Shown here piece after piece: positions 1 through 11,520 of a DNA stretch of 64,000 nucleotides. The DNA lies in assembly GCA_027488215.1 (NCBI GenBank), contig JAIYCB010000011.1, positions 1 through 64,000 of the forward strand, in the 5' to 3' direction. Below the pieces are notes generated by a model, which saw only the letters and a list, made by a program, of their open reading frames with translations, was not told where the DNA came from and made no database searches. Origin of the DNA: Comamonadaceae bacterium (GTDB lineage: Bacteria; Pseudomonadota; Gammaproteobacteria; Burkholderiales; Burkholderiaceae_C). A program made the translations under genes and the position numbers. How positions within the stretch are numbered: the first letter of the stretch is position 1; each line of letters opens with the position of its first letter.

Positions 1-94
1 CAATCGCTGGTCAGGAGCTGATGGACGAAAGTCCAATCAGATCAACAGCTTGCCGATGGGAATTGAAGAACTGAAACTTTGAAGAAAGTTTGCT

Positions 95-187
95 TGGCGG
101 AAACGGAGGGATTCGAACCCTCGATGAGGCTCTACACCCCATACTCCCTTAGCAGGGGAGCACCTTCGGCCACTCGGTCACGTTTCC
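95..187 (-). tRNA. tRNA-Ser (anticodon GCU), CCA encoded
   Basis: Reverse complement GGAAACG...CTCCCCTGCTAAGGGAG...GGTTCGAATCC...CGTTTCCGCCA: 7-bp acceptor stem, GCT anticodon, long variable arm typical of tRNA-Ser, T-loop GGTTCGAATCC, encoded CCA. Confidence 0.95.
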
Positions 188-205
188 AGTTGGTTAAATT
201 ATAAC

Positions 206-1468
206 TTAGGCTTGGTCCAGGTCGAAGGCTTTGTGCAGAGCACGCACGGCCAATTCCATGTATTTTTCATCGATCACAACCGAGGTCTTGATTTCCGAGG
301 TGGAAATCATCTGGATGTTGATGCCCTCTTCGCTCAAGCTGCGGAACATCTTGCTGGCCACGCCCACATGGCTGCGCATGCCGATGCCGACGATGGACAC
401 TTTGCAGATCTTGGCATCGCCAATGACTTCTGCAGCGCCCAAGGCGGGCAGGACTTTTTCCTTGAGCAGGTCGATGGTCTTGGCGTAGTCGTTGCGGTGG
501 ACTGTGAAGCTGAAGTCGGTTTTCCCGTCTTTGCTCAGGTTCTGGATGATCACGTCCACTTCAATGTTCGCATCGGCCACAGCGCCCAGGATTTGGTAGG
601 CGATACCGGGCTTGTCGGGCACACCCAACACAGAAATTTTGGCTTCGTCGCGGTTGAATGCGATGCCGGAAACAACGGCTTGTTCCATTTGTTCGTCTTC
701 CTCAAAAGTGATCAGGGTGCCCGACTGGGCTTCTTCGTTGATGTCAATGTCCCAGGGCGTGAAGCTCGACAGCACGCGCATGGGCACTTTGTATTTGCCG
801 GCAAATTCAACCGAGCGGATTTGCAAGACCTTGGAGCCCAGCGATGCCATTTCGAGCATTTCTTCAAAGCTCACTGTGTTAAGGCGGCGCGCTTCAGGGA
901 CCACGCGAGGGTCGGTGGTGTAGACGCCGTCCACATCGGTGTAGATCAGGCATTCATCGGCTTTCATTGCGGCGGCTACGGCCACGGCCGAAGTGTCAGA
1001 ACCGCCGCGGCCGAGGGTGGTGATGTTGCCCTCGTTGTCTACGCCCTGAAAGCCCGTGATGATGACCACTTTGCCTGCGGCCAGATCGGCGCGCACACGC
1101 TCGTCGTCAATGGATTCGATGCGTGCCTTGGTGTAAGCATCATTGGTCTTGATGGCCACTTGCCAGCCCGCGTAGCTCACCGAGGGCTGGCCCTCAGATT
1201 GCAGGGCGATGGCCAACAGGGCTGATGAGGCTTGCTCACCAGTCGAGGCCAACATGTCGAGTTCGCGGTTGTAGGCGGCGTCAGGTTTGGCGGGGGCCAG
1301 TTCTTTGGCCAGGCCCAGCAGACGGTTGGTTTCGCCGCTCATGGCGCTGGGGACCACCACAATTTGGTGACCCGCACGCGTCCATTTGGCCACGCGCTTG
1401 GCGACATTGCGGATGCGCTCGGTCGAGCCCATCGAGGTGCCGCCGTATTTGTGAACGATCAAAGCCAT
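206..1468 (-). CDS. lysC: aspartate kinase
   Basis: MALIVHKYGGTSMGSTERIRNVAKRV; KYGGTS motif and C-terminal ACT domains. Confidence 0.96.
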   Translation of the reverse strand: MALIVHKYGGTSMGSTERIRNVAKRVAKWTRAGHQIVVVPSAMSGETNRLLGLAKELAPAKPDAAYNRELDMLASTGEQASSALLAIALQSEGQPSVSYAGWQVAIKTNDAYTKARIESIDDERVRADLAAGKVVIITGFQGVDNEGNITTLGRGGSDTSAVAVAAAMKADECLIYTDVDGVYTTDPRVVPEARRLNTVSFEEMLEMASLGSKVLQIRSVEFAGKYKVPMRVLSSFTPWDIDINEEAQSGTLITFEEDEQMEQAVVSGIAFNRDEAKISVLGVPDKPGIAYQILGAVADANIEVDVIIQNLSKDGKTDFSFTVHRNDYAKTIDLLKEKVLPALGAAEVIGDAKICKVSIVGIGMRSHVGVASKMFRSLSEEGINIQMISTSEIKTSVVIDEKYMELAVRALHKAFDLDQA

Positions 1469-1653
1469 GTGAAGTAATGAATAGAAGAAGAAAGCGGATA
1501 AGAACTGTCAAACCCGCATCACCAACAAATGCCAAGGGTTTGTCCTTAGCAAAGCCTGTCAATTGTACCCATCAGCCTGACACTTTCTTGACCCTGCGTG
1601 CCCCAAAATCGCCTTGATCCAATCGGTTCAATCTGTGGAACTGGATGAAACCC

Positions 1654-2622
1654 TCAGGCGGATTGCCAACCCAGGTGTAAGCCTTGGCGCTGCACAAAGC
1701 CCGTGCCCACCTTCAAATGGATTCGATGACCTCGAGTGGTACAAGCGCTCAGTTGGTCCAGCAGCGCGCTCAGTTGCGCCGTGCTGGGCGTTGTGGCGTG
1801 GTGAAGCCGCAACCAATGGCGCAGGACCAGCGACTGACGGGCACGCCCGAGGCCCTGCAAAGCCTCAATGCGAGGCGGCACACCAATGTGTTCCAGGTCT
1901 TGCTGGGCCACCTCGTTCAAGACCTCTTGCGCTTGGGCTGCATGGGCTGCGCTGCGGGCGAAAGTCTCACGGAACGCGGGCAAGGCTTCGGCCAAGGCGG
2001 GCAACACGCGGGCGCGGATGCGGTTGCGGGTGAAGCTTTCGTCGGTGTTGCTGGGGTCTTCGATCCAGCTGTGGCCTTGGCTTTGCAGCCATTCGCGCAG
2101 GGCCTCGCCAGGCACCGACAAAAAAGGCCGATGCCAATTCAAACCCAACCGCTGCCATTGTGCCGGCATGCATGCCAAGCCAGGCAAGCCGGCGCCACGC
2201 GACAAAGCGATCAGCAATGTCTCCACTTGATCGTCGGCATGCTGTGCAAGCGCGATGTCTCTCACCTCTGGCCACTCACCTTTCGCCGCCTCAGCCAGGG
2301 CTGCATAACGGGCTTTGCGGGCAGCGTCTTCAGGGCTTTGACCCGGTGCATGGCCCGCCTGCACACGCCTCACAGCCAAAGGCACATTCAGCTGATGGCA
2401 CAGCGCACGGCAATGTACCTCGAACGCATCGGCCGCCTCTTGCAAGCCGTGGTGGATGTGCACCGCACTCACCTGCCCCGGCCAGCGACGGGCGCAGGCC
2501 AGAAGCAAGGCGGTTGAATCGGCACCTCCACTGAAGGCCACCGCAAAAGGAAGGCCCGGGCTGAAATCAGCCAGGGCCTGTTCAATTGATTGAGCCATGT
2601 GTGAAGCCAAACGGCTCACCAT
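1654..2622 (-). CDS. tilS: tRNA(Ile)-lysidine synthase
   Basis: PP-loop SGGADSTALL; N-terminal domain plus C-terminal substrate-binding region; next to accA. Confidence 0.9.
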   Translation of the reverse strand: MVSRLASHMAQSIEQALADFSPGLPFAVAFSGGADSTALLLACARRWPGQVSAVHIHHGLQEAADAFEVHCRALCHQLNVPLAVRRVQAGHAPGQSPEDAARKARYAALAEAAKGEWPEVRDIALAQHADDQVETLLIALSRGAGLPGLACMPAQWQRLGLNWHRPFLSVPGEALREWLQSQGHSWIEDPSNTDESFTRNRIRARVLPALAEALPAFRETFARSAAHAAQAQEVLNEVAQQDLEHIGVPPRIEALQGLGRARQSLVLRHWLRLHHATTPSTAQLSALLDQLSACTTRGHRIHLKVGTGFVQRQGLHLGWQSA

Positions 2623-2627
2623 CGGTT

Positions 2628-3599
2628 TTACTTGGCTTTAGTGTCGGTGAAGCGGCCATAGCTGTTGAGGCGTTCATAACGACGCTCGAGCAGCTCTTTG
2701 GGCTTGAGGTCGGCCACCTGTCGCCAGGCATCTCCCAAGGCGCGCTTGAGGAAGGACACCATTTGGTCCGTATCGCGGTGAGCGCCGCCCACGGGCTCAT
2801 TGACAATCTTGTCCACCAGGCCTAGGGCCTTCAGACGGTGTGCGGTGATACCCAGTGCATCGGCCGCGAGCTCGGCTTTTTCGCTGGTTTTCCACAAGAT
2901 GGAAGCACATCCTTCGGGGCTGATGACCGAGTACACCGAATACTGCAGCATCAAAACCTGGTCGGCCACCGAAATGGCCAGTGCACCGCCGGAGCCGCCC
3001 TCGCCAATGATGGTGGTGATGATCGGCACCTCGAGCTGGGCCATCTCGAAAATGTTGCGGCCAATGGCTTCGGACTGGCCGCGCTCCTCGGCGTCGATGC
3101 CGGGGTAAGCACCGGGCGTGTCCACAAACGTGAAGACGGGCAGCTTGAATTTTTCGGCCGTTTTCATGAGGCGCAGGGCCTTGCGATAGCCCTCGGGCTT
3201 GCTCATGCCGAAGTTGCGCAGGGTGCGCTCTTTGGTATCGCGCCCTTTTTGCTGGCCAATGACCATGCAGGCCTGTCCATTGAAGCGGGCAAGGCCACCC
3301 ACTATGGACAAATCATCCGCGAAATGGCGGTCACCGTGCATCTCGACAAAGTCGGTGAAGATGCCGTGGATGTAGTCCAGCGAGTAGGGACGCTCGGGGT
3401 GGCGCGAGATTTTGGTGACTTGCCAGGGGCTGAGGTCGCTGTAGATGTCTTTGGTCAGTTGCTGGCTTTTTTTGCTCAGCTGCTCGATTTCGAGGGTGAT
3501 GTCCACCGCCGACTCGGTCTGCACATAGCGCAACTCTTCGATCTTGGCTTCGAGTTCGGCAACGGGTTGCTCAAAATCGAGAAATGTTTTTTTGGCCAA
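2628..3599 (-). CDS. accA: acetyl-CoA carboxylase carboxyltransferase subunit alpha
   Basis: [48 protein letters not shown]. Confidence 0.97.
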   Translation of the reverse strand: MAKKTFLDFEQPVAELEAKIEELRYVQTESAVDITLEIEQLSKKSQQLTKDIYSDLSPWQVTKISRHPERPYSLDYIHGIFTDFVEMHGDRHFADDLSIVGGLARFNGQACMVIGQQKGRDTKERTLRNFGMSKPEGYRKALRLMKTAEKFKLPVFTFVDTPGAYPGIDAEERGQSEAIGRNIFEMAQLEVPIITTIIGEGGSGGALAISVADQVLMLQYSVYSVISPEGCASILWKTSEKAELAADALGITAHRLKALGLVDKIVNEPVGGAHRDTDQMVSFLKRALGDAWRQVADLKPKELLERRYERLNSYGRFTDTKAK

Positions 3600-3643
3600 G
3601 TTTGACTCCTCTGTTCATCAGCGGGGGACGAGTTGTCCACCTT

Positions 3644-4291
3644 TCAATACGCGACTGGCACGGGGTCCAGCGAGCGCCAAATATACCAAGTTGCCACGGT
3701 TGAATAAGGGCTCCAGGCTTGAGCGACCTCTCGGGCGTCGCTGCGGCTGACCGGTTCGCCTGAAAAATAATTCCGGCTGATGCCATTGATAAGGCCCACA
3801 TCGTCGAGCGGCAGCACGTTGGGGCGCAACAAGTGAAAGATCAGGAACATCTCGGCTGTCCAGCGGCCAATGCCCCGAATGGCCACCAATTCATCGATGA
3901 TGGCCTCATCGTCCATCTCTTGCCAGGACTGCACGTGAACCGCGCCCGAACTGAAATGCACCGCCAAATCAACCAGGTACTCGACCTTGCGCGCCGACAA
4001 ACCCGCCGCTCGCATGTCGTCGACCTTGAGCTTGAGAACGGCTGCAGGCGTCATGCGCTTGGGCAAGGCCGAGAAACGGTCCCAAACCGATTGCGCGGCC
4101 TTGACCGAAATTTGCTGGCCCACGATGGAACGCGCCAGGGTCACAAACGCATCACCTCGGGTCTCCAGAATGGCGTTACCAAACTGGGGAATCAGTTTTT
4201 TCATGACCCGGTCTTTTTTGGCCAAGTGCGCACAGGCCTCGGCCCAGTATGCGGGCGTGACGGGCGTCACCGAATTCGCTGCTGCGCTCAC
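3644..4291 (-). CDS. DNA-3-methyladenine glycosylase family (HhH-GPD)
   Basis: [33 protein letters not shown] helix-hairpin-helix GPD motif. Confidence 0.88.
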   Translation of the reverse strand: MSAAANSVTPVTPAYWAEACAHLAKKDRVMKKLIPQFGNAILETRGDAFVTLARSIVGQQISVKAAQSVWDRFSALPKRMTPAAVLKLKVDDMRAAGLSARKVEYLVDLAVHFSSGAVHVQSWQEMDDEAIIDELVAIRGIGRWTAEMFLIFHLLRPNVLPLDDVGLINGISRNYFSGEPVSRSDAREVAQAWSPYSTVATWYIWRSLDPVPVAY

Positions 4292-5664
4292 TGAGCTGCC
4301 TCCCAGGTGGTGCCTGTAGCGGAATCCTTGAGCACGATGCCCTGGGCCAACAAATCCTGGCGGATGCGGTCGGCCTCGGCGAAATTTTTGGCCTTTTTGG
4401 CTTCTGCCCTGGCTTGGATCTGGGCCTGAATGGCGGCATCGTCCAGACCTGCACCCGCTTGGAGGTAAACCGTGGGATCGGTCTGCAGAATACCCAGCAA
4501 GCCCCCCAATGCCTTGAGCAATCCCGCACGCTCGCCCGAGCCAGCGCGGTTGACCTCGCTCGCCAACTCAAACAGCACGGCGACTGCTTCGGGCGTGCCA
4601 AAGTCTTCGTCCATGGCCGCCTTGAATCGTGCTGCCATGGGATCAGCCCAGTCGATCTTCACTTCAGAGGGGGTTACGTTTTGCAGTGCTGTGTAAAGGC
4701 GCTTGAGGGCACCTTTGGCATCGTTCAGGTGCACATCGCTGTAATTGAGCGAACTGCGGTAGTGGCTGCGCACAATGAAAAAGCGCACGGTCTCGGCATC
4801 AAACTCTTTGAGCACATCGCGGATGGTGAAGAAGTTGCCCAGACTCTTGGACATCTTCTCGTTGTCCACGTTGATGAAGCCGTTGTGCATCCAAAAACGC
4901 GCCAGAGGCTGCCCGTTGGCGCCTTCGCTTTGGGCGATCTCGTTTTCGTGATGCGGGAACTGCAAATCAGCGCCTCCGCCGTGGATGTCGAAGGTCTGCC
5001 CAAGCAGCTCGCAGGCCATGGCCGAACACTCGATGTGCCAGCCGGGGCGGCCTGTGCCGAAGGGGCTGGCCCATTTGACGTCCTCGGGCTCGCTGGACTT
5101 GGCGCTCTTCCACAGCACAAAGTCCAGCGGGTCGTTCTTGTCGGTCTCCACAGCGACGCGCTCACCGGCATTCAATTCGTCCAGCGACTTGCCCGACAAC
5201 TTGCCGTAACCCTCAAACTTGCGTACCGAGTAGTTCACATCGCCGTTGCCCGCACGGTAGGCCAGGCCTTTCTCCTCCAGCGTGCCGATCATCGAAAGCA
5301 TCTGGGGCACGTAATCGGTGGCGCGGGGCTCATGCTGGGGGCGTTCAATGCCCAGGGCATCTGCATCCTGGTGCAACGCGTCGATCATGCGGTCGGTCAA
5401 ACCACGAATGGTTTCGCCGTTTTCCAGGGCGCGCTTGATGATCTTGTCGTCGATGTCGGTCACGTTGCGCACGTAAGTGACCTTGTAACCACTGGCCTTG
5501 AGCCAACGCTGAACCACGTCGAAAGCGATCATCGAGCGGGCATGCCCCAGATGGCACAGGTCGTAAACCGTCATGCCACACACGTACATGCGCACATGCC
5601 CAGGATCAGCCGGTGAAAAATCGGAAACAGCACGGCTGAGCGTGTTGAAAATGCGCAAACTCAT
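4288..5664 (-). CDS. cysS: cysteine--tRNA ligase
   Basis: [37 protein letters not shown]. Confidence 0.97.
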   Translation of the reverse strand: MSLRIFNTLSRAVSDFSPADPGHVRMYVCGMTVYDLCHLGHARSMIAFDVVQRWLKASGYKVTYVRNVTDIDDKIIKRALENGETIRGLTDRMIDALHQDADALGIERPQHEPRATDYVPQMLSMIGTLEEKGLAYRAGNGDVNYSVRKFEGYGKLSGKSLDELNAGERVAVETDKNDPLDFVLWKSAKSSEPEDVKWASPFGTGRPGWHIECSAMACELLGQTFDIHGGGADLQFPHHENEIAQSEGANGQPLARFWMHNGFINVDNEKMSKSLGNFFTIRDVLKEFDAETVRFFIVRSHYRSSLNYSDVHLNDAKGALKRLYTALQNVTPSEVKIDWADPMAARFKAAMDEDFGTPEAVAVLFELASEVNRAGSGERAGLLKALGGLLGILQTDPTVYLQAGAGLDDAAIQAQIQARAEAKKAKNFAEADRIRQDLLAQGIVLKDSATGTTWEAAQ

Positions 5665-5941
5665 GTCAGATCGAAAAAATGGCGGTCAAGAAAGCCGCTT
5701 GGGGCGCTGCGCACCCGTGGCCGTCAGGTCAGACAACGGCGACTCAACGGCTCAAAAAAAACAGAGCACATTGGGGCTGGCGGTGCCTTTCGGCACACAG
5801 AAAACCGATTGGGGCTCCGCTACAATCGTCGCTCAGTATATCCCCGAGCCAAGGCCTCTGGTGCTCTTTTTGAGTTGGCCTGCGCCTTTCCCTGCAGCTC
5901 GGTAGCGTCTTTTTCTCACCCCCCACTTTCTTTGGGTACGC

Positions 5942-6448
5942 ATGCGAACCTGGCTCAGTTGGATGGCTTTTTGCACCCTGTGGACTTGCAGCCTGGGCGT
6001 GCGGGCCGACTTGTATACCGATGTCAACGCCTTGGTACAAAGTGGCCAATGGGCGCAAGCCCAGAAATTGGCTGAAGCGCGGCTGAAAACAGCCCCCACC
6101 GACCCGCAAATGCGCCTGCTTCAAAGCCACATACAGACCGGGTTGGGTCAAACGCAGGCGGCCATGGACACGCTTCGCGGCCTGACCCAGTCATTTCCTG
6201 AATTACCCGAGCCGCACAACAACCTGGCGGCCTTGCTGGTGCGTGAAAATCGACTCGAGGAGGCTCTGGCAGCGTTGCAAGCGGCCATCAGGGCGAGGCC
6301 CGACTATGCGCTGGCCCTTGAAAACCTGGGCGACCTGCACCTGACTCTGGCCGCACAAGCCTACGCGCGGGCGCGACTCGCCACACCCGCTCAAACCCGT
6401 TTGCAAAACAAGCAAGAGGGTGCTGAACGGGTGATGCGCACCCCCTGA
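5942..6448 (+). CDS. exported tetratricopeptide-repeat protein
   Basis: N-terminal signal peptide, then TPR-like repeats (AQKLAEARLKTAPTDPQMR; EALAALQAAIRARPDYALALENLGDL). Confidence 0.75.
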   Translation: MRTWLSWMAFCTLWTCSLGVRADLYTDVNALVQSGQWAQAQKLAEARLKTAPTDPQMRLLQSHIQTGLGQTQAAMDTLRGLTQSFPELPEPHNNLAALLVRENRLEEALAALQAAIRARPDYALALENLGDLHLTLAAQAYARARLATPAQTRLQNKQEGAERVMRTP

Positions 6449-6498
6449 AACAAGCCCCGTCGCCCCCCATCTGATTTTTTAAACAGCCGCCCTCAGAC

Positions 6499-7227
6499 AT
6501 GACACTTTTGAACCCCCATAACCGCCGGATCGCCTTGGCGTTGAGCATGAGCTTGCTGGCGCCTTGGTCCGTGCAAGCGCAAAGCGCCACCACGCCCTCG
6601 GCCTCAAACGCACCTGCAAACACCCATGCCAGCACCCCCAAAGTGCGCATCAGCACCTCCTTGGGCAACATCGAAGCAGAGTTGTACGCCGATAAGGCCC
6701 CCAAAACCGTGGCCAACTTTTTGCAGTATGTGAACGACAAGCACTACGACGGAACCGTGTTTCACCGTGTGATTGCCAGCTTCATGGTGCAAGGCGGCGG
6801 CTATGACGCTCAGTACAGAGAGAAGAAAACACGCGCTCCTGTGCAACACGAAGGTCGCCAGGCCCTGGCCGCAGGCCTGAAAAACACCACCGGTACCTTG
6901 GCCATGGCGCGGACCAACGACCCGCAATCGGCCACCGCACAGTTTTTCATCAACGTGGTGGACAACGCCTTTCTGGACCCCACGCCCATCCCCGATGGCG
7001 ATCCAGTGGCCAAATTTGAATACCAGGGCCGCATCTTTGAAAACGTGGCCCGAGCACAGCTGCTCAATGCGCCGCAGCTGTTTGGTTACACCGTTTTTGG
7101 CAAAGTCACGTCCGGCATGGACGTGGTCCAAAAAATCAGGAACACCCCCACCGGTGCGGGCGGTCCTTTCCCATCGGATGTCCCACGGACACCGGTCATC
7201 ATTCAATCCATCACTTTGTTGAAGTAA
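6499..7227 (+). CDS. ppiA: periplasmic cyclophilin-type peptidyl-prolyl cis-trans isomerase
   Basis: Signal peptide then [30 protein letters not shown]...[19 protein letters not shown]...ATAQFFINV. Confidence 0.9.
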   Translation: MTLLNPHNRRIALALSMSLLAPWSVQAQSATTPSASNAPANTHASTPKVRISTSLGNIEAELYADKAPKTVANFLQYVNDKHYDGTVFHRVIASFMVQGGGYDAQYREKKTRAPVQHEGRQALAAGLKNTTGTLAMARTNDPQSATAQFFINVVDNAFLDPTPIPDGDPVAKFEYQGRIFENVARAQLLNAPQLFGYTVFGKVTSGMDVVQKIRNTPTGAGGPFPSDVPRTPVIIQSITLLK

Positions 7228-7231
7228 CACC

Positions 7232-7738
7232 ATGAGCAACCCACAAGTCGAATTGCACATCACCGGCTACGGCGTCATCACTCTCGAACTGGATGCCGAA
7301 AAAGCCCCCAAGTCGACCGAAAACTTTCTGGCCTATGTGAACAAGGGTCACTACAACAACACAATTTTTCATCGCGTGATCCCCGGGTTCATGATCCAGG
7401 GCGGTGGCTTTGAGCCAGGCATGAGCCAAAAACCGACGGATGCGGCCATTGAAAACGAAGCCAACAACGGCCTCAAAAACGACAAGTACACCGTGGCCAT
7501 GGCCCGCACCTCCGCACCCCACTCGGCCACAGCCCAGTTCTTCATCAACGTCGCGAAAAACGACTTCCTGAACCACACCGCTCCCTCCATGCAAGGCTGG
7601 GGCTACGCCGTGTTTGGCAAAGTGGTCAAAGGCAGCGAAGTCGTGGACCAGATCGAAGGCGTGAAAACCGGCAACCGCGGCGGGCACGGTGATGTGCCCA
7701 AAGAAGACGTTGTGATCGAGAAAGCCGTCGAACTTTGA
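7232..7738 (+). CDS. ppiB: cytoplasmic cyclophilin-type peptidyl-prolyl cis-trans isomerase
   Basis: Cyclophilin motifs [16 protein letters not shown] and [16 protein letters not shown]; no signal peptide. Confidence 0.93.
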   Translation: MSNPQVELHITGYGVITLELDAEKAPKSTENFLAYVNKGHYNNTIFHRVIPGFMIQGGGFEPGMSQKPTDAAIENEANNGLKNDKYTVAMARTSAPHSATAQFFINVAKNDFLNHTAPSMQGWGYAVFGKVVKGSEVVDQIEGVKTGNRGGHGDVPKEDVVIEKAVEL

Positions 7739-7750
7739 ACGTACTCCGCC

Positions 7751-8542
7751 ATGTCTGACCTGCGCACCATCCGGCCGAGCATCGGCTTGCTGACCGCGCC
7801 GCCGACATGGCAGATGGTGGATTTGATTTCGGACCTGCACCTGCAGGCTTCTGAGCCAGCCACTTTTGAAGCCTGGCGCAGCTACATGGAGAACACCTCT
7901 GCCCATGCAGTGCTGATTCTGGGTGACCTGTTCGAAGTTTGGGTCGGCGACGATGCTGCAAGCAGGGACCCTTTTTTGCAAAGTTGTGCGCAAGTCTTAC
8001 GCCAGGCCGCACAGCGCTTGCATGTGGCCTTCATGCCCGGAAACCGGGATTTTTTGGTGGGGCCAGCCTTCTTGGCGGATTGCGGCGTGCATGCCTTGAG
8101 CGATCCGAGCTTGCTGCAATGGGGCAAGCAGCGCATTTTGCTCAGCCACGGGGATGCGCTGTGTCTGGATGACCGCGCCTACCAAGCATTTCGGCTCCAG
8201 GTGCGCAGTGCCGACTGGCAAATGGATTTTCTGGCCAAGCCCCTGCACGAACGTCTGAGCTTGGCCCGGGCCATGCGTGCACAAAGTGAATCACAAAAAC
8301 GCAGTGGCGACGTCTATGCCGATGCCGACTCACTCATGGCCTTGAATTGGTTGCAAGTCGCCGGGGCTGATCGATTGGTACATGGTCACACCCACCAACC
8401 CGCCGACCACCCGCTGGGCGCAGGACGCAGGCATGTGCTGAGCGACTGGTCACTTGACCATGCACCACACAAAGCCCAGGTATTCAGGTTGCAGGGCGAT
8501 GGTGCCATCACACGCATCGACACCGCAAAGGCCTCAACCTAA
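7751..8542 (+). CDS. lpxH: UDP-2,3-diacylglucosamine diphosphatase
   Basis: ISDLHLQ, LGDLFEVWVGDD, PGNRDFLVG, LSHGDALC, VHGHTHQPAD metallophosphoesterase/LpxH motifs. Confidence 0.92.
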   Translation: MSDLRTIRPSIGLLTAPPTWQMVDLISDLHLQASEPATFEAWRSYMENTSAHAVLILGDLFEVWVGDDAASRDPFLQSCAQVLRQAAQRLHVAFMPGNRDFLVGPAFLADCGVHALSDPSLLQWGKQRILLSHGDALCLDDRAYQAFRLQVRSADWQMDFLAKPLHERLSLARAMRAQSESQKRSGDVYADADSLMALNWLQVAGADRLVHGHTHQPADHPLGAGRRHVLSDWSLDHAPHKAQVFRLQGDGAITRIDTAKAST

Positions 8543-8627
8543 GACCGACACCCAGGATCCAGTCCCCAACGGAGCAGAAATTCGAATCAAGCTCAGCTTG
8601 TGGGAGTAACCACAAGCAGCGCAAAGT

Positions 8628-11267
8628 TCAAGTGCGAAGCAGTTGCTTGAGCACGTTTTGCAAGCGGCGTGCCGTGGTTTCCTCGTGTGGTCCTGACAGA
8701 ACCTGTGCCACATCCTGAGCCCAAGTTTCACTGGGTCCTGGTTGGTTGCGCTGGGTCAACAACTGCAACTGCAAGGCGCGGCGTTCACTGAGTTTGTCAG
8801 CGGGCGTCGGCACATCGGCCGCCATCTCCAGGCGCAACAGCGCTGTTGCCACAGGGGGTTTAGGCTCGGCACTCACGGCTTGTGCCCAGGCCTGACGTGT
8901 GGTGGCGTTAACGCCTTTGCCCAGTTCTTGCGCTGAGGGCAAGGCATCAGCCTGGCGAGCTTGCCAAGCCGTCATCACACGACCCAGGGTCTCGCCGTGC
9001 GCTTGTGCAGCCAGCTTACGCAGCGACATTTCGGCGCGCTCAAGAGCTTCGCGTTGGGCACGGAAAGCCGTATCGCCCAAACGCGGACCGCGATCCTCAC
9101 GCGGGCCTCGGTCGCCAAAGCGGCCAGCACCTGGGCCTCGGTCTCCACCCGGGCGTGCACCGCGTTCACCTGGTCGGTCATCTCGTCGGCCATCGCGCCC
9201 AGAAGGCACTTCGGCGCGCTTTTGGCCTGGCCGGTCGTCGCCGCGCACGGCCACCACAGGTCTGGCCGGCTTGGGGGTCAACACAGGTGCCGCAGGCTGC
9301 TCTTGGGCTTCGCTGTTCGACTCGGACCCGGTTGCTGCTGCATCGGACGCTGCAGACTCGCTGGCTTGCGACTGCCGGGCTTGTCCGCGCAAGGCGGCGT
9401 CGAGCGCAGCCATCGCAGCGCGGATCTTGGCCGCATCGCCAATGGCATTCGCCGCGTCCAGCGCTTTGGAGGCGTCAATGACCGCACGGTCGTGGGTGCT
9501 CAGAGGCGCTGTAGCCTGTGGGCGATCGGTACCTTTGCGCTGAAAGGCTTCGTCCAGTGGAGCACGGAACACTTCCCAGAGTTTTTGTTCGGTCTTGCGG
9601 TCCAGCGGCACTGACTGGGCTTCCACTTGCCAACGCTGCTGCAGGGCTTTGACAGCGTCAACACGCAAGGCCGGTGCCGCGCCGAGCTCACGCGCTTCGT
9701 TGATCAGGGCCTGACGGCGCTCAATGCTGGTTTTTTGAGCGGTTTCCAGACGGATCGCCGCAGCTCTGAAAATAACTTTCCATTGCCCCTGCATTTCGCC
9801 GAAGGCTTTCTCGCTCAAGTGTCCGGCATTGCGCCAACGGTCGGCAAATTGGTGCAGGGCGCGCAACTGGCCACGCCAGTCCTCGCTTTGGGCATTCTCT
9901 GCGGTCCAGGCCTTGACCTCGTCCATCAGCGCCAGACGCTGTGCGCGCTGGTCGGCCGAGTCTTTTTTCATTTGCTCCAACCAAGCCAGTACGGTTTTGT
10001 AAGCCTCGTTGCAAGCGGCATCAAAGCGCTTCCACAGCGCGTGGTTGGGCAGGCCGCCTTGGTCAATTTGCTTCCAGCCATCACGCAATTGGCGCAATTT
10101 GTCCTGCATTTTCCGTCCACCAACGGTGGGGGCCTTGTTGGCATCCAACAGGGCTTCCGCTTGGACAACCAAGTCGGTACGCACCTGATCGGCCAGCCAG
10201 CGTTGCCACCCTTGTGCATCACCACCAGCCGTCAAAGCTTTGTGCAGGCGCTCATCGAGGCTGGTGTCCAGCTGTTTGCCGTGGATCTTGAGCACATTGC
10301 GCAAGGCAGCTGCAGCATCGGCAGGTGATGCCTCCTGACCTTCGGCGAGTTGCTTTTCCAACGCCTCCAAAACTTCTGTCACAGCTGCCATCGCTTGCTC
10401 GCGCAGGGCCTGGCGCTGGGCTGGGTCGATTTTGGGTTTGACCGGCTTTTCGGCATGTTCTGCTTTGGCTGGCTTGGTCGATTCGACTGCTGAAGCGACC
10501 TGTTGCGTCAATTCACCACGCAATCGACGGATCTCGTCGGCCCAAACGGGCACGGGCGGCAAGTCGGCTGAGGCGTCGGTTTGGGCCAAAGCAGCCACAG
10601 CGGCTGCGGCCGAAAAACCTTCCCATACAGCCTGCAACTGCTTGCCAGCTGCATCCAATTGAGGTGGGTATTTGAGATCGACACTGAGCCAGGCGCTGCT
10701 TTGGGTCAGGGCTTGGGCCTGGTTCTGCCACTGATCCACATCGGCCTGCAAGCCGTTTTGCCCTCCCAAGGCTTCGGCCAGCGATTTGGTAGACAAAACC
10801 TCAATGCGCTGGGCCAGCAAAACCGCCGCTTCTCGCTGAACCATGACCTGATGCTGCAGGTCTTCCACGCCCTTGACCACTTCGGTCAATCTTTGCTTGA
10901 GGCCCGCCAAAGGCTCGCGTGACAGGGGGGCGCCGGCTTTGGCGGCATCACGTTGCCAGGCCAGCGCATCGGCAATGTTCAATCGGGGCGATTGCAGCAA
11001 ATGATTGGCTTTTTGAGCCCATTCGGTGGCCAAGGCTTCTTGGCCATGCAAGCGCTTGATCTCCTCGAGTTTTTCCTTGAGCAACTTGGCCACGCCCTTG
11101 TCTCGGCCAGACAATTCACGATAAACCTCAGCCATCAATTCTTCAGAGGGCTCGGTCACCAACCAATCGCGCAGACGGGCGCTGCGATCGCTGGAAGTCG
11201 GGGCATTGAAAATCCCTGCGGCCAAAGGGTCCAGGGCGGCGATATCGAAAGGCTTGGAAGAAGTCAC
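8628..11267 (-). CDS. DUF349 domain-containing protein with internal Arg/Gly/Asp-rich segment
   Basis: 879 aa, repeated DUF349-like W/F-x-W helices (WKQIDQGGLPNHALWKRFDAACN; WRNAGHLSEKAFGEMQGQWKVIFRAA). Confidence 0.8.
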   Translation of the reverse strand: MTSSKPFDIAALDPLAAGIFNAPTSSDRSARLRDWLVTEPSEELMAEVYRELSGRDKGVAKLLKEKLEEIKRLHGQEALATEWAQKANHLLQSPRLNIADALAWQRDAAKAGAPLSREPLAGLKQRLTEVVKGVEDLQHQVMVQREAAVLLAQRIEVLSTKSLAEALGGQNGLQADVDQWQNQAQALTQSSAWLSVDLKYPPQLDAAGKQLQAVWEGFSAAAAVAALAQTDASADLPPVPVWADEIRRLRGELTQQVASAVESTKPAKAEHAEKPVKPKIDPAQRQALREQAMAAVTEVLEALEKQLAEGQEASPADAAAALRNVLKIHGKQLDTSLDERLHKALTAGGDAQGWQRWLADQVRTDLVVQAEALLDANKAPTVGGRKMQDKLRQLRDGWKQIDQGGLPNHALWKRFDAACNEAYKTVLAWLEQMKKDSADQRAQRLALMDEVKAWTAENAQSEDWRGQLRALHQFADRWRNAGHLSEKAFGEMQGQWKVIFRAAAIRLETAQKTSIERRQALINEARELGAAPALRVDAVKALQQRWQVEAQSVPLDRKTEQKLWEVFRAPLDEAFQRKGTDRPQATAPLSTHDRAVIDASKALDAANAIGDAAKIRAAMAALDAALRGQARQSQASESAASDAAATGSESNSEAQEQPAAPVLTPKPARPVVAVRGDDRPGQKRAEVPSGRDGRRDDRPGERGARPGGDRGPGAGRFGDRGPREDRGPRLGDTAFRAQREALERAEMSLRKLAAQAHGETLGRVMTAWQARQADALPSAQELGKGVNATTRQAWAQAVSAEPKPPVATALLRLEMAADVPTPADKLSERRALQLQLLTQRNQPGPSETWAQDVAQVLSGPHEETTARRLQNVLKQLLRT

Positions 11268-11520
11268 AGTTAAAACTTTAAAAGCGCGGTGTTGCCCAAT
11301 GGGCCTGAAGGCAGAATTGGCAGCACTTATCAGACAAGTGAGCCAGACGGGCGTAAAACGCTATTTTCTCCTTTATTTCGGCTGGACAGTCTTTTGGCAT
11401 GTTTTCGGACGAAATCTCTGATGAATTACACACACAAACCATCAATTCATTCAATTTAATTATGATTATTTTGTTTTTTATTATTGACTGGTTATGAAAA
11501 GTTCCTAGAATTCGCCCCAG

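Noticed and set aside
4414-5616. 400-aa + strand ORF opposite cysS
   Set aside because: Antisense shadow ORF of a confident core gene; no domain signature.
8596-8617. GCTTGTGG-gagtaa-CCACAAGC hairpin between convergent lpxH and the DUF349 gene
   Set aside because: Probably an ordinary terminator-like structure at convergent 3' ends; no T-run and nothing else unusual.
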